Below, piece after piece: positions 5,856 through 13,575 of a stretch of 19,542 nt of DNA. The stretch's first letter is position 1, and each line of letters begins with the position of its first letter. Source of the stretch: an uncultured Dialister sp. GTDB taxonomy: Bacteria; Bacillota; Negativicutes; Veillonellales; Dialisteraceae. The notes beneath the pieces are model-generated. The model saw nothing but the letters and a program-made list of their open reading frames with translations, made no database searches and was not told where the DNA came from. The translations under genes and the position numbers were made by a program. The DNA is taken from NCBI GenBank assembly GCA_900543165.1, contig UQQQ01000041.1:1-19542 (forward strand), given 5' to 3'.

Positions 5856-7583
5856 TCACGCATTCGTGATACGGATCGTCTGTCCTGTCGCAGCGACTTT
5901 TTCTATGGCGGCAGGGGCAGCGGGTTTTCTGCTTTCTATTTTCGGAATGTTGGTGAAGACGAGTGTGCCTTTATTTTCACGGCTCACGATGTGGAGGCCG
6001 CTCTTTTCTCCGAAGAGGGAGAGCAGGCGCTGGTGGACATTGATGAGACCGATGTGGTCGCGTCTCTTGTGGTCGATAAGCAGTTTTTTCAGCTTGCTTT
6101 TTGGGATGCCGATGCCGGTGTCGTAGACGTAGATCTTGAAATGGTCCTTGTGCTTGATGAGGCCGGCTTTGATGCGGCCGCCTTCGGGACGTTTGAAGAT
6201 GCCGTGGACGACGGCATTCTCGACGAGCGGCTGGAGGAGGAGCGGCGGGACTTGGATTTCCTGCAGCTTGTCTTTTGGGAAATCATAGGTGATGGAGAGG
6301 CGGTCGCCGAAGCGGGCGCGCTCGAGCTCGGTGTAGCACTCGATGACGTGCAGCTCTTCGGAGAGCGGGATGAATTTCGACGGGTTGTTCAGGCTGTGGC
6401 GGAAATAGTCAGAGAGGTAGCTGATGAGCTTTCGTGCATTTTCCGGATCGCTTCGCACATAGTAGCTGATGGTATTCAGCGTATTGTAGAGGAAGTGCGG
6501 ATTGATCTGCGCCTGAAGAGCGCGGATCTCGGCTTCGGCGAGAAGATTTTCCTCTTCCTTCATCTTGTCGTATTCATAAATGGCTTCGAGCATGTGGCAG
6601 ATGCCGGAGAGGAATTCGTTGCCCATGTGCGTGAAGTTTTCGCCTTTACTTTTCGCAGCGATGAGGGTGCCGACGGTTTCCCCCTTGTAGCGGATGGGGA
6701 GGGTTGTGAGATGCGGCATGGGCGGAAGTGATTTCTGCAGCTGCAGGATGGCGATCTCTGCATCGCCCTGATTGCGGTCCGCTTCCGTTTTGTAGGCTGT
6801 GCGCGTGTAAATCTGGTCTTTGTATATGATGGCGGTCCAGATGAGAGAGGGGAGAGACGCCGTCACGATCTCGGCAGCTTTGGATACATTGAAGCCGTTG
6901 AAACCGTCGTGGAGTGTGGAGAAAAGGGTATTCACAGCGTCGAAGGTCGTCTTCGTTGTTTCTGATTTCTCTGTATCGCGCTGATGTGTGTAGAACTCTA
7001 GCACCATGTAGAAAAGGCTGACAGCGATGGTATTCGTGATGATGATCGGCAGCGACAGGTCGAAGAAATCATTCGGGTGCGCGATGGTCTTCGGCCAGGT
7101 AAGGAAAGCGAAGAAGACCCAGAAGAGGATTTCCAAAATGCCGGCATAGAAAAAGCTCCATGACCAAAGATTGTGATGGTGGCTTTTCAGCGGGTTCGCC
7201 AGATAGCCGGCGGCGATGCCCTGAATGATGGAAAGTCCGCCATGGACGAAGGCTGCGTCTGTATCGAAGAAGAAGGCGCGGTGGATGCCTGCGATACATC
7301 CGACGATGGTGCCGACGATGGGGCCGCCGACGAAGCCGCCCAGCATGATGCCGACAGCACGGAAGTTCATGATGCCGCCGCCCGCTGAGACATTCCAGTA
7401 CGAGCCGCAGAGTGCCATCAGGGAGAAGATCACGATGAAGAGGGCGAGATGCTTCCGGCTGAACTGCTTGGCAAGGATCGCTTCGCGGAAAAAGAGCGTG
7501 CGGCTGACAAGAAGGAGCAGCAGGAGGAAGATGGAGATGCCGAACCAGACGTGCTGTACGCCGATGATCCAAGATGTATTCAT
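5856..7583 (-). CDS. LytS/BtsS-type membrane sensor histidine kinase
   Basis: A 575-residue inner-membrane kinase, partner of the LytTR regulator downstream. Residues 1 to about 205 form a multi-span 5TM-Lyt sensor with typical conserved runs such as GGGIMNFRAVGIMLGGFVGG. A GAF-like region follows (about 215-345). The HisKA_7TM/LytS-type dimerisation segment has the phosphoacceptor H363 in QINPHFLYNTLN, and the ATPase domain has N456 in the N box (LVENAVVHG), YDTGIGI and HIGLINVHQRL. Known relatives (BtsS, LytS) respond to pyruvate or related carboxylates. Divergent transcription from madL suggests that this kinase controls malonate or other carboxylate uptake, as inference. GCGAGG lies about 7 bases before the start. 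A short Ala/Pro-rich tail follows the kinase domain. Confidence 0.94.
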   Translation of the reverse strand: MNTSWIIGVQHVWFGISIFLLLLLLVSRTLFFREAILAKQFSRKHLALFIVIFSLMALCGSYWNVSAGGGIMNFRAVGIMLGGFVGGPIVGTIVGCIAGIHRAFFFDTDAAFVHGGLSIIQGIAAGYLANPLKSHHHNLWSWSFFYAGILEILFWVFFAFLTWPKTIAHPNDFFDLSLPIIITNTIAVSLFYMVLEFYTHQRDTEKSETTKTTFDAVNTLFSTLHDGFNGFNVSKAAEIVTASLPSLIWTAIIYKDQIYTRTAYKTEADRNQGDAEIAILQLQKSLPPMPHLTTLPIRYKGETVGTLIAAKSKGENFTHMGNEFLSGICHMLEAIYEYDKMKEEENLLAEAEIRALQAQINPHFLYNTLNTISYYVRSDPENARKLISYLSDYFRHSLNNPSKFIPLSEELHVIECYTELERARFGDRLSITYDFPKDKLQEIQVPPLLLQPLVENAVVHGIFKRPEGGRIKAGLIKHKDHFKIYVYDTGIGIPKSKLKKLLIDHKRRDHIGLINVHQRLLSLFGEKSGLHIVSRENKGTLVFTNIPKIESRKPAAPAAIEKVAATGQTIRITNA

Positions 7584-7598
7584 AGAGTACCTCGCTTT

Positions 7599-7705
7599 GC
7601 TGGTGACTGGTGACTAGGGACTAGGGATTAGACTAAGAGACTCGGAGACTCGAAGACTTGGAGACATCAGATTCTCGTATCGTCATTTCGGGCGCAGGCC
7701 TTATA
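7599..7705. repeat. Mosaic repeat upstream of the lytS-type gene
   Basis: GGTGACTGGTGACTAGG heptads pass into an 8-bp periodic stretch (GAGACTCG-type units, about 7637-7668), then GACATCAGATTCTCGTATCGTCATTTCGGGCG, a diverged copy of the TCATTTCGAGCG dispersed repeat. The order is the same as at 19005-19090. Confidence 0.75.
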
Positions 7706-7781
7706 GAGCCCATAGAAGGTGCTGAAGCTCTTTCGCAAGGAAGCAGGGGGGCACACCAAAGGTTTACACTCAAACGCTGAA

Positions 7782-7808
7782 ACTATAACCTAAAATCTAT
7801 GATTTCAA
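7782..7808 (-). promoter_or_regulatory. Possible promoter of the lytS-type gene
   Basis: On the minus strand, TTGAAA (7803-7808) and TATAGT (7782-7787) are separated by 15 bases, shorter than ideal. They lie about 200 bases upstream of the lytS start. Weak support only. Confidence 0.25.
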
Positions 7809-7901
7809 AAGAATTGATTTTGCGCCGATAAATAAGAAAGTATAAAAATAATTCTAATGATAACTTACCGTCAATGGCTTCAAAGACACATTCATCTTCT
7901 C

Positions 7902-7971
7902 TGCATGTTACCCATTTGCACTTGCATCTTACCTGTAAAAATTTCTTTTTAAGAAATTTGTCGGGTATACT
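7902..7971 (+). promoter_or_regulatory. madL promoter region with candidate LytTR direct repeat
   Basis: Two copies of TGCATSTTACC begin at 7902 and 7923, a 21-bp period with 10 of 11 bases identical. A further TTACC occurs at 7866. LytTR regulators bind such direct repeats two helical turns apart, just upstream of the -35 region. A perfect palindrome AAATTTCTT-3-AAGAAATTT follows at 7939-7959, overlapping the -35 position. TATACT at 7966-7971 is the likely -10 box. The start site would be near 7978, leaving a leader of about 190 bases before madL. Confidence 0.6.
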
Positions 7972-7977
7972 AATGGC

Positions 7978-8170
7978 GCAAGGTGAGGTGAACTGGAAAC
8001 CGATGGCTCCCCAAGCCATCAAAGTCTTTATTTATTATAACAAAAACAAAATAAGAGAGGAATGGTTTCCGGGTATTTCAGAGCTGTACTCCGTTTCCCC
8101 CGCACGCGAATGGCAGGAAACTGGAAATAGAAAGAAGGATTTATTTTTTAGAAGCGAAAGGAAGAGTATT
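7978..8170 (+). promoter_or_regulatory. madL mRNA leader
   Basis: A leader of about 190 bases, inferred from the -10 box at 7966. It holds one small hairpin, GATGGCT (8002-8008) with AGCCATC (8014-8020), without a proper U-run. The madL frame stays open back through this leader to before 7874, but the residues encoded there are hydrophilic and unlike MadL, so I read it as untranslated. No known riboswitch is recognised. Confidence 0.35.
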
Positions 8171-8563
8171 ATGGTTATTTACGGTGTAGCACTTCTGGCA
8201 GGCTGCTATATGGCAGGCAATGTGATCGGCGACGTACTGGGCGCGCTCCTGGGCGTCAAGGCAAATATCGGCGGCGTCGGTTTCGCGATGCTGTTCCTCA
8301 TCATCATTTCCGCATGGGCGCAGCAGAAAGGCATCATGAAAGCGCCGGAAGAACAGGGCATCAAATGGTGGTCCGCGATGTACATCCCTGTCGTTGTAGC
8401 GATGAGCTCCATCCAGAATGTAGCCGCAGCGCTTTCCGGCGGTGTGGTAGCCATCCTGGGCGGTCTTCTGGCTGTCGTGATCGGCTTCCTCCTGATCCCT
8501 GTCCTCGCAGGTAAGAAACAGAAGGAAACTGTGGCAGAAGACAGCTTGGCACATAGCAAGTGA
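8171..8563 (+). CDS. madL: Malonate transporter subunit MadL
   Basis: A 130-residue integral membrane protein, the smaller subunit of the two-component MadLM malonate:sodium symporter first known from Malonomonas rubra. It has about four hydrophobic segments; the MVIYGVALLAGCYMAGN start and the VKANIGGVGFAMLFLIII block are family-like. It ends in a charged tail. The start at 8171 is chosen because AAAGGAAGA lies about 6 bases upstream and MadL proteins begin here, although the frame is open further upstream. The stop TGA is also the first bases of a TGAGAAA repeat unit. madM follows after 116 bases, part of which is repeat sequence; both subunits are needed for transport. Confidence 0.9.
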   Translation: MVIYGVALLAGCYMAGNVIGDVLGALLGVKANIGGVGFAMLFLIIISAWAQQKGIMKAPEEQGIKWWSAMYIPVVVAMSSIQNVAAALSGGVVAILGGLLAVVIGFLLIPVLAGKKQKETVAEDSLAHSK

Positions 8564-8620
8564 GAAATGGGAAGTAAGGAGCGGATTCCGAATCCCCAGT
8601 GACCAGTCACTAGTCACAAA
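8561..8620. repeat. Short mosaic repeat between madL and madM
   Basis: TGAGAAATGGGAAG-type units starting at the madL stop codon lead into CCCCAGTGACCAGTCACTAGTCAC, heptads of the AGTCACC/TAGTCAC family (8594-8618). It is a truncated copy of the element within a putative two-gene operon. Confidence 0.75.
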
Positions 8621-8679
8621 AAATGTATGCAGCACGCAAGGGCGTCGTGGTCGCTTAGAAATAAGGAGATAATTTCATC

Positions 8680-9444
8680 ATGGATATCGCAGCAATGATT
8701 ACCAAACTTTTCGTCAAGAACGGCATGATCTTCGGCTTCATGCTTCTCGGCGTCATTATGTATGTTTCGTTCAAACTGAGCGCGCTCGCCAAGGGACGTA
8801 TTCATGGCAGTGCCATCGCTATTTTTCTGGGGCTTGTCCTCGCATACATCGGCGGTGAAATGACCGGCGGCAGCAAGGGGATCGCAGACGTCCCGCTCTT
8901 TGCCGGCATGGGCCTGGTCGGCGGCGCTATGTTCCGTGACTTCGCTATCGTTTCCACTGCTTTTGGCGCTGATCTTCGCGAAATCAAAAAGGTCGGCTGG
9001 AGAGGTGTCGCTTCCCTCTTCATCGGTGAATTCATCTGCCTCGTTGCAGGCATTGCTGTTGCGTATCCGCTCGGTTATACCAGCGTGGTCGATATGGTCA
9101 CCATCGGTGCAGGCGTTGCGACCTTCGTTGTCGGGCCTGTCACCGGCGCAGCTCTCGGCGCTTCCTCCGAAGTCATCGCGATCTCTATTGCTGCCGGCGT
9201 TGTGAAATCCGTCCTCGTCATGGTCGTCACTCCATTCGTTGCCAAACCGCTTGCTATCAATAATCCACAGTCCGCTATGGCTTTCGGCGGCATCATGGGC
9301 ACCACCTCCGGCACGGCCGCTGGCATCGCAGCTGTCAATCCGAAGCTCGTTCCTTACTGCGCCATGACCGCGACCTTCTTCACTGGCCTCGGCTGCCTGC
9401 TCTTCCCCTCCGTCTTCTACTTCGCTACAGCGATGATTTTCTAA
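8680..9444 (+). CDS. madM: Malonate transporter subunit MadM
   Basis: A 254-residue polytopic membrane protein, the larger subunit of the MadLM sodium-dependent malonate carrier. Family-like blocks are KLSALAKGRIHGSAIAIFLGLVLAYIGG near the start, a GGSKGIADVPLFAGMGLVGGAMFRDFAIVSTAFG segment (about 67-100) and a C-terminal FGGIMGTTSGTAAGIAAVNPKLVPY region. Length matches the family. AAGGAG lies 11 bases before the ATG, rather long spacing but the only candidate. It follows madL on the same strand, and mdcA, encoding the malonate-activating transferase, follows on the same strand after a mosaic repeat and a probable promoter. Confidence 0.93.
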   Translation: MDIAAMITKLFVKNGMIFGFMLLGVIMYVSFKLSALAKGRIHGSAIAIFLGLVLAYIGGEMTGGSKGIADVPLFAGMGLVGGAMFRDFAIVSTAFGADLREIKKVGWRGVASLFIGEFICLVAGIAVAYPLGYTSVVDMVTIGAGVATFVVGPVTGAALGASSEVIAISIAAGVVKSVLVMVVTPFVAKPLAINNPQSAMAFGGIMGTTSGTAAGIAAVNPKLVPYCAMTATFFTGLGCLLFPSVFYFATAMIF

Positions 9445-9447
9445 AAA

Positions 9448-9655
9448 GGTTCAGGGGTAGCCCATGGGCGCTTCGTCCATAGATCGTGGATGAAAGATTC
9501 GCCTGCATGAGAAATTAGGAATGAGAAATGAGGAATTAGGAATGAAGGTGGCGGCTTCGCCGCGTCGCGTATATATGGGGCGATGCCCGAAAGCGGCATT
9601 TCAGTCACCAGCCCCTAATCCCTAGCTACTAGTCACCAGTCACTAGCTCCTACCC
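9448..9655. repeat. Mosaic repeat between madM and mdcA
   Basis: In order: GGTTCAGGGGTAGCCCATGGGC, GGATGAAAGATTC, ATGAGAAATTAGGAATGAG heptads, GGTGGCGGCTTCGCCGCG hairpin (about 9549-9565), GTATATATGGGGCGATGCCCGAAAG, then CCCTAATCCCTAGCTACTAG and AGTCACC heptads. The order matches 5587-5850. The stretch 9530-9610 is repeated in inverted orientation at about 11640-11720 on the other side of mdcA. Confidence 0.85.
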
Positions 9656-9678
9656 TCTTTCCTCTTACCGCCACTATC

Positions 9679-9728
9679 TGTTATGATAGGGGAGAAACAA
9701 TAACAACAAGAATGAAAACCTGTATACT
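9679..9728 (+). promoter_or_regulatory. Promoter candidates for mdcA
   Basis: TGTTATGAT at 9679-9687 is an extended -10 box and TATACT at 9723-9728 is a second -10 candidate. Neither has a convincing -35 box. Both lie between the repeat and the mdcA start, so mdcA can probably be transcribed independently of madLM. Confidence 0.45.
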
Positions 9729-9770
9729 TATTTCTGTAAAAACCTATTTTTATTGAAAGGAAGTCTATTC

Positions 9771-11444
9771 ATGTTAGAAATCAAACCATGCAATAAGAAC
9801 TGGCACACTAGAGGAGACGACACCGCTGCCCGCATTGCAGCAGCCGCTCCGTATGCAGATGGCAAAATCGTTGACGCAGCCAATACCGTCAAAGTCCTCG
9901 AAGCGGTGCTCCGCCCGGGCGATAAAGTCAATATCGAAGGCGACAACCAGAAACAGGCTGATTTCCTCGCCAAAGAACTCTGCAAAGTGGACCCGTCCAA
10001 AGTGCATGATCTCCATATGATCCAGTCCACCCTCTCCATTCCGGAACATCTGGACGTTTTTGATAAAGGCATCGCGAGAAAGCTCGACTTCGCATACGCT
10101 GGCAGTCAGGGCAAGCGTCTGGCACAGATGGTACAGAATGACGGTGTCGAACTCGGCGCTATCCATACCTACCTCGAAATGTACTCCCGCTACTTCATCG
10201 ACCTCGTACCGAGAGTTTCCCTCGTCTGCGCTGACGCTGCGGATGCAGCCGGCAACATTTACACCGGCTTCTCCACCGAAGATACCCCGGCGATCGTCGA
10301 AGCGACGAAATTCAATCAGGGCATCGTCATTTTCCAGGTCAATAAGATCGTTGACAAGCTCCCGCGTGTCGACATCCCGGCGGACTGGGTCGACTTCGTC
10401 ATCGAAAGCCCGACCCCATACATGCTGAACCCACTCTTCACCAGAGATCCGGCAAAGATTCAGAATGAAAGAATCCTGAAAGCCATGATGGCGATCCGTG
10501 GCATTTACGAAGAATACGGTGTCAAAGTCCTGAACCATGGCGTCGGCTTCGATACGGCAGCTGTCGAACTCTTGCTCCCGACCTTCGGTGAATCTCTGGG
10601 ACTGCGCGGCAAGATCTGCACCCACTGGGTACTGAATCCGCATCCGACCCTGATTCCTGCTATCGAAACAGGCTGGGCACAGGCCATCTACTCCTTCGGC
10701 TCTGAAGTCGGCATGGAAGAATACATCAAAGCCAGAAGCGACGTCTTCGCTGTCGGCCCGGATGGCACCATGCGCTCGAACCGTGCCTTCTGTCAGGCTG
10801 CCGGTCACTATGCGGCTGACATGTTCATCGGCTCTACCATGCAGATCGACCGCTTCGGTAACTCTTCCACCGCGACCAAGAACAATGTCGCAGGCTTCGG
10901 CGGCGCTCCGAACATGGGCTGCGATGCCAAAGGCCGCCGTCATGTCACCCCGGCATGGAAGAAGGCGGGCGAAGAAGTGGCGAACCGCTACGAACTCATG
11001 GGCGACCGCAACCGCGGCAAGAAACTCGTCGTCCAGATGATCACGACTGTCTCCGAAAAAGGCTTCCCGGGCTTCGTCGACCAGCTCGATGCTGTCGCTC
11101 TGAAGAAGAATGCAAACCTTGATCTCGAACCGATCATGATTTACTCCGATGACCTCACCCACATCGTTTCCGAAGTCGGCATCGCTTACCTCCACAAGTG
11201 CCACAACATGGAAGAACGCATGAATGCGATCCGTGCTGTCGCAGGCAAGACGGAAGTCGGCAAGCTCGAAGATCCGGAAATCACCAAGAAACTCAGAAAA
11301 GAAGGCATCGTCAAGCTGCCGGAAGACTTCGGCATCGATCCTTCTCAGGCAACCCGCGATCTCCTCGCTGCCAAGAATATGAAAGACCTCGTGGACTGGT
11401 CCGGCGGACTTTACAACCCACCGGCTAAGTTCAGAAACTGGTAA
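9771..11444 (+). CDS. mdcA: Malonate CoA/ACP transferase, malonate decarboxylase alpha subunit (MdcA/MadA)
   Basis: A 557-residue cytosolic transferase that moves the thiol carrier (ACP in the malonate decarboxylase complex, CoA in assays of some homologues) from an acetyl thioester to malonate, releasing acetate. Family-like runs include VNIEGDNQKQADFLAKEL near residue 50, HDLHMIQSTLSIPEHL, GIARKLDFAYAGSQ, GAIHTYLEMYSRYFIDLVPRV, NIYTGFSTEDTPAIVEAT, LNHGVGFDTAAVELLLPTFGESLGL, THWVLNPHPTLIPAIETGW and AGFGGAPNMGCDAKGRRHVTPAW. Length matches MdcA (about 550), longer than acetate or succinate CoA-transferases. The ATG at 9771 has AAAGGAAG 7 bases upstream; a TTG at 9753 is less likely. A terminator follows at once, so no ACP, carboxyltransferase or prosthetic-group gene is cotranscribed, unlike the usual mdc or mad operons. 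Proximity to madLM supports a malonate role. Confidence 0.93.
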   Translation: MLEIKPCNKNWHTRGDDTAARIAAAAPYADGKIVDAANTVKVLEAVLRPGDKVNIEGDNQKQADFLAKELCKVDPSKVHDLHMIQSTLSIPEHLDVFDKGIARKLDFAYAGSQGKRLAQMVQNDGVELGAIHTYLEMYSRYFIDLVPRVSLVCADAADAAGNIYTGFSTEDTPAIVEATKFNQGIVIFQVNKIVDKLPRVDIPADWVDFVIESPTPYMLNPLFTRDPAKIQNERILKAMMAIRGIYEEYGVKVLNHGVGFDTAAVELLLPTFGESLGLRGKICTHWVLNPHPTLIPAIETGWAQAIYSFGSEVGMEEYIKARSDVFAVGPDGTMRSNRAFCQAAGHYAADMFIGSTMQIDRFGNSSTATKNNVAGFGGAPNMGCDAKGRRHVTPAWKKAGEEVANRYELMGDRNRGKKLVVQMITTVSEKGFPGFVDQLDAVALKKNANLDLEPIMIYSDDLTHIVSEVGIAYLHKCHNMEERMNAIRAVAGKTEVGKLEDPEITKKLRKEGIVKLPEDFGIDPSQATRDLLAAKNMKDLVDWSGGLYNPPAKFRNW

Positions 11445-11456
11445 TTATGGCATTAC

Positions 11457-11489
11457 AAAAACCGTCAGGCTCAGAGCCTGACGGTTTTT
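11457..11489 (+). terminator. Intrinsic terminator of mdcA
   Basis: A perfect 14-bp stem pairs AAAAACCGTCAGGC with GCCTGACGGTTTTT around loop TCAGA. The symmetric A and T tracts could also stop minus-strand transcription coming from the FIST-GGDEF gene. Confidence 0.94.
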
Positions 11490-11505
11490 ACTTGTTATGG
11501 GAAAA

Positions 11506-11775
11506 ATGAGACATGAGACATCAGACATGAGAGACACCTGACATTAGACGTCGGCACATCCCTAATTTCTTTCTACTAAAGTTTGAAAGCAGGGATGATT
11601 AGTAGCTAGGAATTAGTGGCTAGGGATTAGGAGGCTCGAGTGACTGGTGACTTGAATACTACTTTCGGGCATCGCCTCATATATATTTGCTGCGCAGCCG
11701 CCACCTTCATTCCTAATTCCTAATCCCTAATCCCTAATCCCTAGCGACTAGTCCCTAGTCCCCAGTCCCCAGTCA
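11506..11775. repeat. Mosaic repeat between mdcA and the first FIST-GGDEF gene
   Basis: GAGACAT/CAGACAT-type heptads (about 11508-11552) come first. Then, inverted relative to the 9448 copy, come TGACTGGTGACTTG, the CGGGCATCGCC module, TATATATTTGCTGCGCAGCCGCCACC, and a run of at least ten degenerate heptads (CCTAATC, CCTAGTC, CCCAGTC types, about 11705-11775). Read on the minus strand, the array starts exactly with the TGA stop of the FIST-GGDEF gene. An unrelated-looking stretch, 11553-11600, contains the AAAGTTTGAAAGCAGGGATGA module also seen at 16269-16287. Confidence 0.85.
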
Positions 11776-13560
11776 CAGGTCATCAGTCTCTTGCATCGCC
11801 AGAGCCTTTGCCGTTCCATTGGCATCGAAGATGGTGATGCGGTTCTTTCCGTTTTCCTTAGAGGTATAGAGCGCGTTATCGACCCTTTTGTAGAAGCTCT
11901 GCTCGAGCTCGCCTTGGCGGGCGATGGTGACACCGAAGCTGGCGCTGACGGGAAAATCGTCAGGGAGGATATGGGCATGGAAAAGGTCATTCTTCATGCG
12001 GATGGAGAGCGTCTCAGCCGTTTCCAGTGTGGTGCCGGGAAGGATGATGAGGAATTCATCGCCGCCCCAGCGGCCGGCGTAGCCTCTGCCGGCGGTGTGC
12101 TTCTTCATGATGTCGGATAAGGTGCGGATGACGGCATCGCCGATGGCGTGGCCATAGGTATCATTGATCTCTTTGAAATGATCGAGGTCGATCATGATGG
12201 CAGAGAGCGGCATCCCGATGTCTGCATTGTTTTTGATGCATTGGTCGAGGTATTTTTCCATCGCACCGCGGTTGAAAAGGTCGGAGAGACTGTCGTGGGT
12301 CGCGGCGAATTGGAGAGCGTCCTGCGTCGCTTCCAGCTCTTTCATGGCGGTGCTGACGAAGGTCGCCATCTGCAGGAGATGGGTCATGTGCTGCGTCAGG
12401 TGGACGGGGTTATAGGAGACATCCTTCCGATGTGGCTCTTTGGCTTCACGGAAGACGGCAACATTTCCCGTCAGATGGGCAGCGACGAGGCGCTGCCCTG
12501 CGCGGTATATTTCTCCGTGGGCGTAGATGCCAAAAGAAGGGGTGACATGGTTGTAATTCGCAAGGACGTCGCCCAAATTCTTATTGAGAAACTGGTAGCG
12601 CGCAGCGCAGGAGAGGATGTGCGCGCTTTCTCCGCCGAAAGCGTGCATATCCTCCCAGATCTTCTTCGTTTCAGAGAGCATCAGCTCCGGATCGCCGTAG
12701 GAGAGGCGCAGCTCTGTACCGACGGTACAGCGAATGTTGAAAAGGATGCCGCCATCGAGCGTGCGCCCCTGCGGCAGGTGCGCGTGGTCGTAGCCGTCGT
12801 ACTGTTGGATAAGAGGGAAGGGGAGTGACTGCTCCTGAAAATCCGGGGTGTGGATGTATTTATCGTAGTAATAGACGGCAGGCTTATGGTCGAGCTCTTT
12901 GATGATCATGGGGCCGTCCATCGCCGTCACGGTGAGCGGGCGTGAAAGCGGGCGGAAGCCCAGAACGTGGTTTAGCATGATGGAGATCTCGCCTGTATAG
13001 ACGCGAAGAATCAGTCCGGCAGTTGAGATGTATTTCTTGGAGAAGACATAGGTATGATCCGGCCATGTCTGGGAGTCTGCGAGCGCGCCCCAGACGGGGA
13101 GTGTCGTCGGCAGCTCGCGCGTCAGTACGTTCAGAAAGGGCGTAAAGTCAGAGAAACGGTCATCGCTCTGAGAAGCTAGGATCTCGATGCCGCAGAGGGG
13201 CTCAGAAATCTTAGCGATTTCGCTCATCACTGCACATCCGACGGCCTCTTCCTTCCCTGGTTCATGGTCGAAGCAGATCGTATGGACGTATGTCTTTTCA
13301 AAGACTTCGAAGAGGACGATGATTTTTTCGGTATGGTTCACGCCCTGTTCGATGCATACGCTACTCGTCATCCCTGAAATCTCCGCTTCCGGAAAGGATA
13401 GAGACAGCGCATCCACCATCTTCTGAAGTTCTTCCGCTTTTGTGTAGGAGGTGAAAATAGAAATCAGAAGAGAGCTCCCTTTCACGCCGAGGGAACGAAA
13501 GGCGCTGATGACGCCTTCGATCTCGGAAGGCTTGGAAATGATATACGAGTACGGTTTCAT
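11773..13560 (-). CDS. FIST-domain sensor diguanylate cyclase, copy 1 (no RxxD I-site)
   Basis: A 595-residue soluble protein with an N-terminal FIST region (about 25-225, including FPEAEISGMTSS), a FIST C-terminal region (about 230-385), a helical linker and a C-terminal GGDEF domain (about 420-580). FIST domains are thought to bind small ligands, and GGDEF domains make cyclic di-GMP from two GTP. The active-site motif is intact, RWGGDEF with GGDEF at 499-503. The inhibitory RxxD site expected at 490-493 reads AGRG, so product feedback inhibition is probably lost. No signal peptide or membrane span is seen. AAGGAG lies about 5 bases before the ATG. It is a diverged tandem paralogue of the gene at 14081-15847, separated by 520 bases of repeat. 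The final Asp-Leu codons and the stop resemble a repeat unit. The ligand is unknown. Confidence 0.9.
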   Translation of the reverse strand: MKPYSYIISKPSEIEGVISAFRSLGVKGSSLLISIFTSYTKAEELQKMVDALSLSFPEAEISGMTSSVCIEQGVNHTEKIIVLFEVFEKTYVHTICFDHEPGKEEAVGCAVMSEIAKISEPLCGIEILASQSDDRFSDFTPFLNVLTRELPTTLPVWGALADSQTWPDHTYVFSKKYISTAGLILRVYTGEISIMLNHVLGFRPLSRPLTVTAMDGPMIIKELDHKPAVYYYDKYIHTPDFQEQSLPFPLIQQYDGYDHAHLPQGRTLDGGILFNIRCTVGTELRLSYGDPELMLSETKKIWEDMHAFGGESAHILSCAARYQFLNKNLGDVLANYNHVTPSFGIYAHGEIYRAGQRLVAAHLTGNVAVFREAKEPHRKDVSYNPVHLTQHMTHLLQMATFVSTAMKELEATQDALQFAATHDSLSDLFNRGAMEKYLDQCIKNNADIGMPLSAIMIDLDHFKEINDTYGHAIGDAVIRTLSDIMKKHTAGRGYAGRWGGDEFLIILPGTTLETAETLSIRMKNDLFHAHILPDDFPVSASFGVTIARQGELEQSFYKRVDNALYTSKENGKNRITIFDANGTAKALAMQETDDL

Positions 13561-13575
13561 AAGGACTCCTTCTTT

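Noticed and set aside
7874..8170. N-terminal extension of MadL
   Set aside because: The frame is open, but it runs through the promoter region and encodes residues unlike MadL; a good ribosome-binding site precedes 8171.
9771..11444. Acetate or succinate CoA-transferase (Cat1-like)
   Set aside because: The length of about 557 residues and runs such as EGDNQKQADFL and NPHPTLIPAIE fit the malonate decarboxylase alpha subunit instead, and madLM adjoins it.
11445..11772. Malonate decarboxylase ACP gene after mdcA
   Set aside because: I looked on both strands for a short acidic ORF; the region is a terminator followed by repeat with frequent stops.
11700..11775. Eukaryotic telomere contamination suggested by GGGATTAG and TTTAAGG units
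   Set aside because: The arrays are short, degenerate, internal and interleaved with ordinary bacterial genes, with changing unit types in one register.
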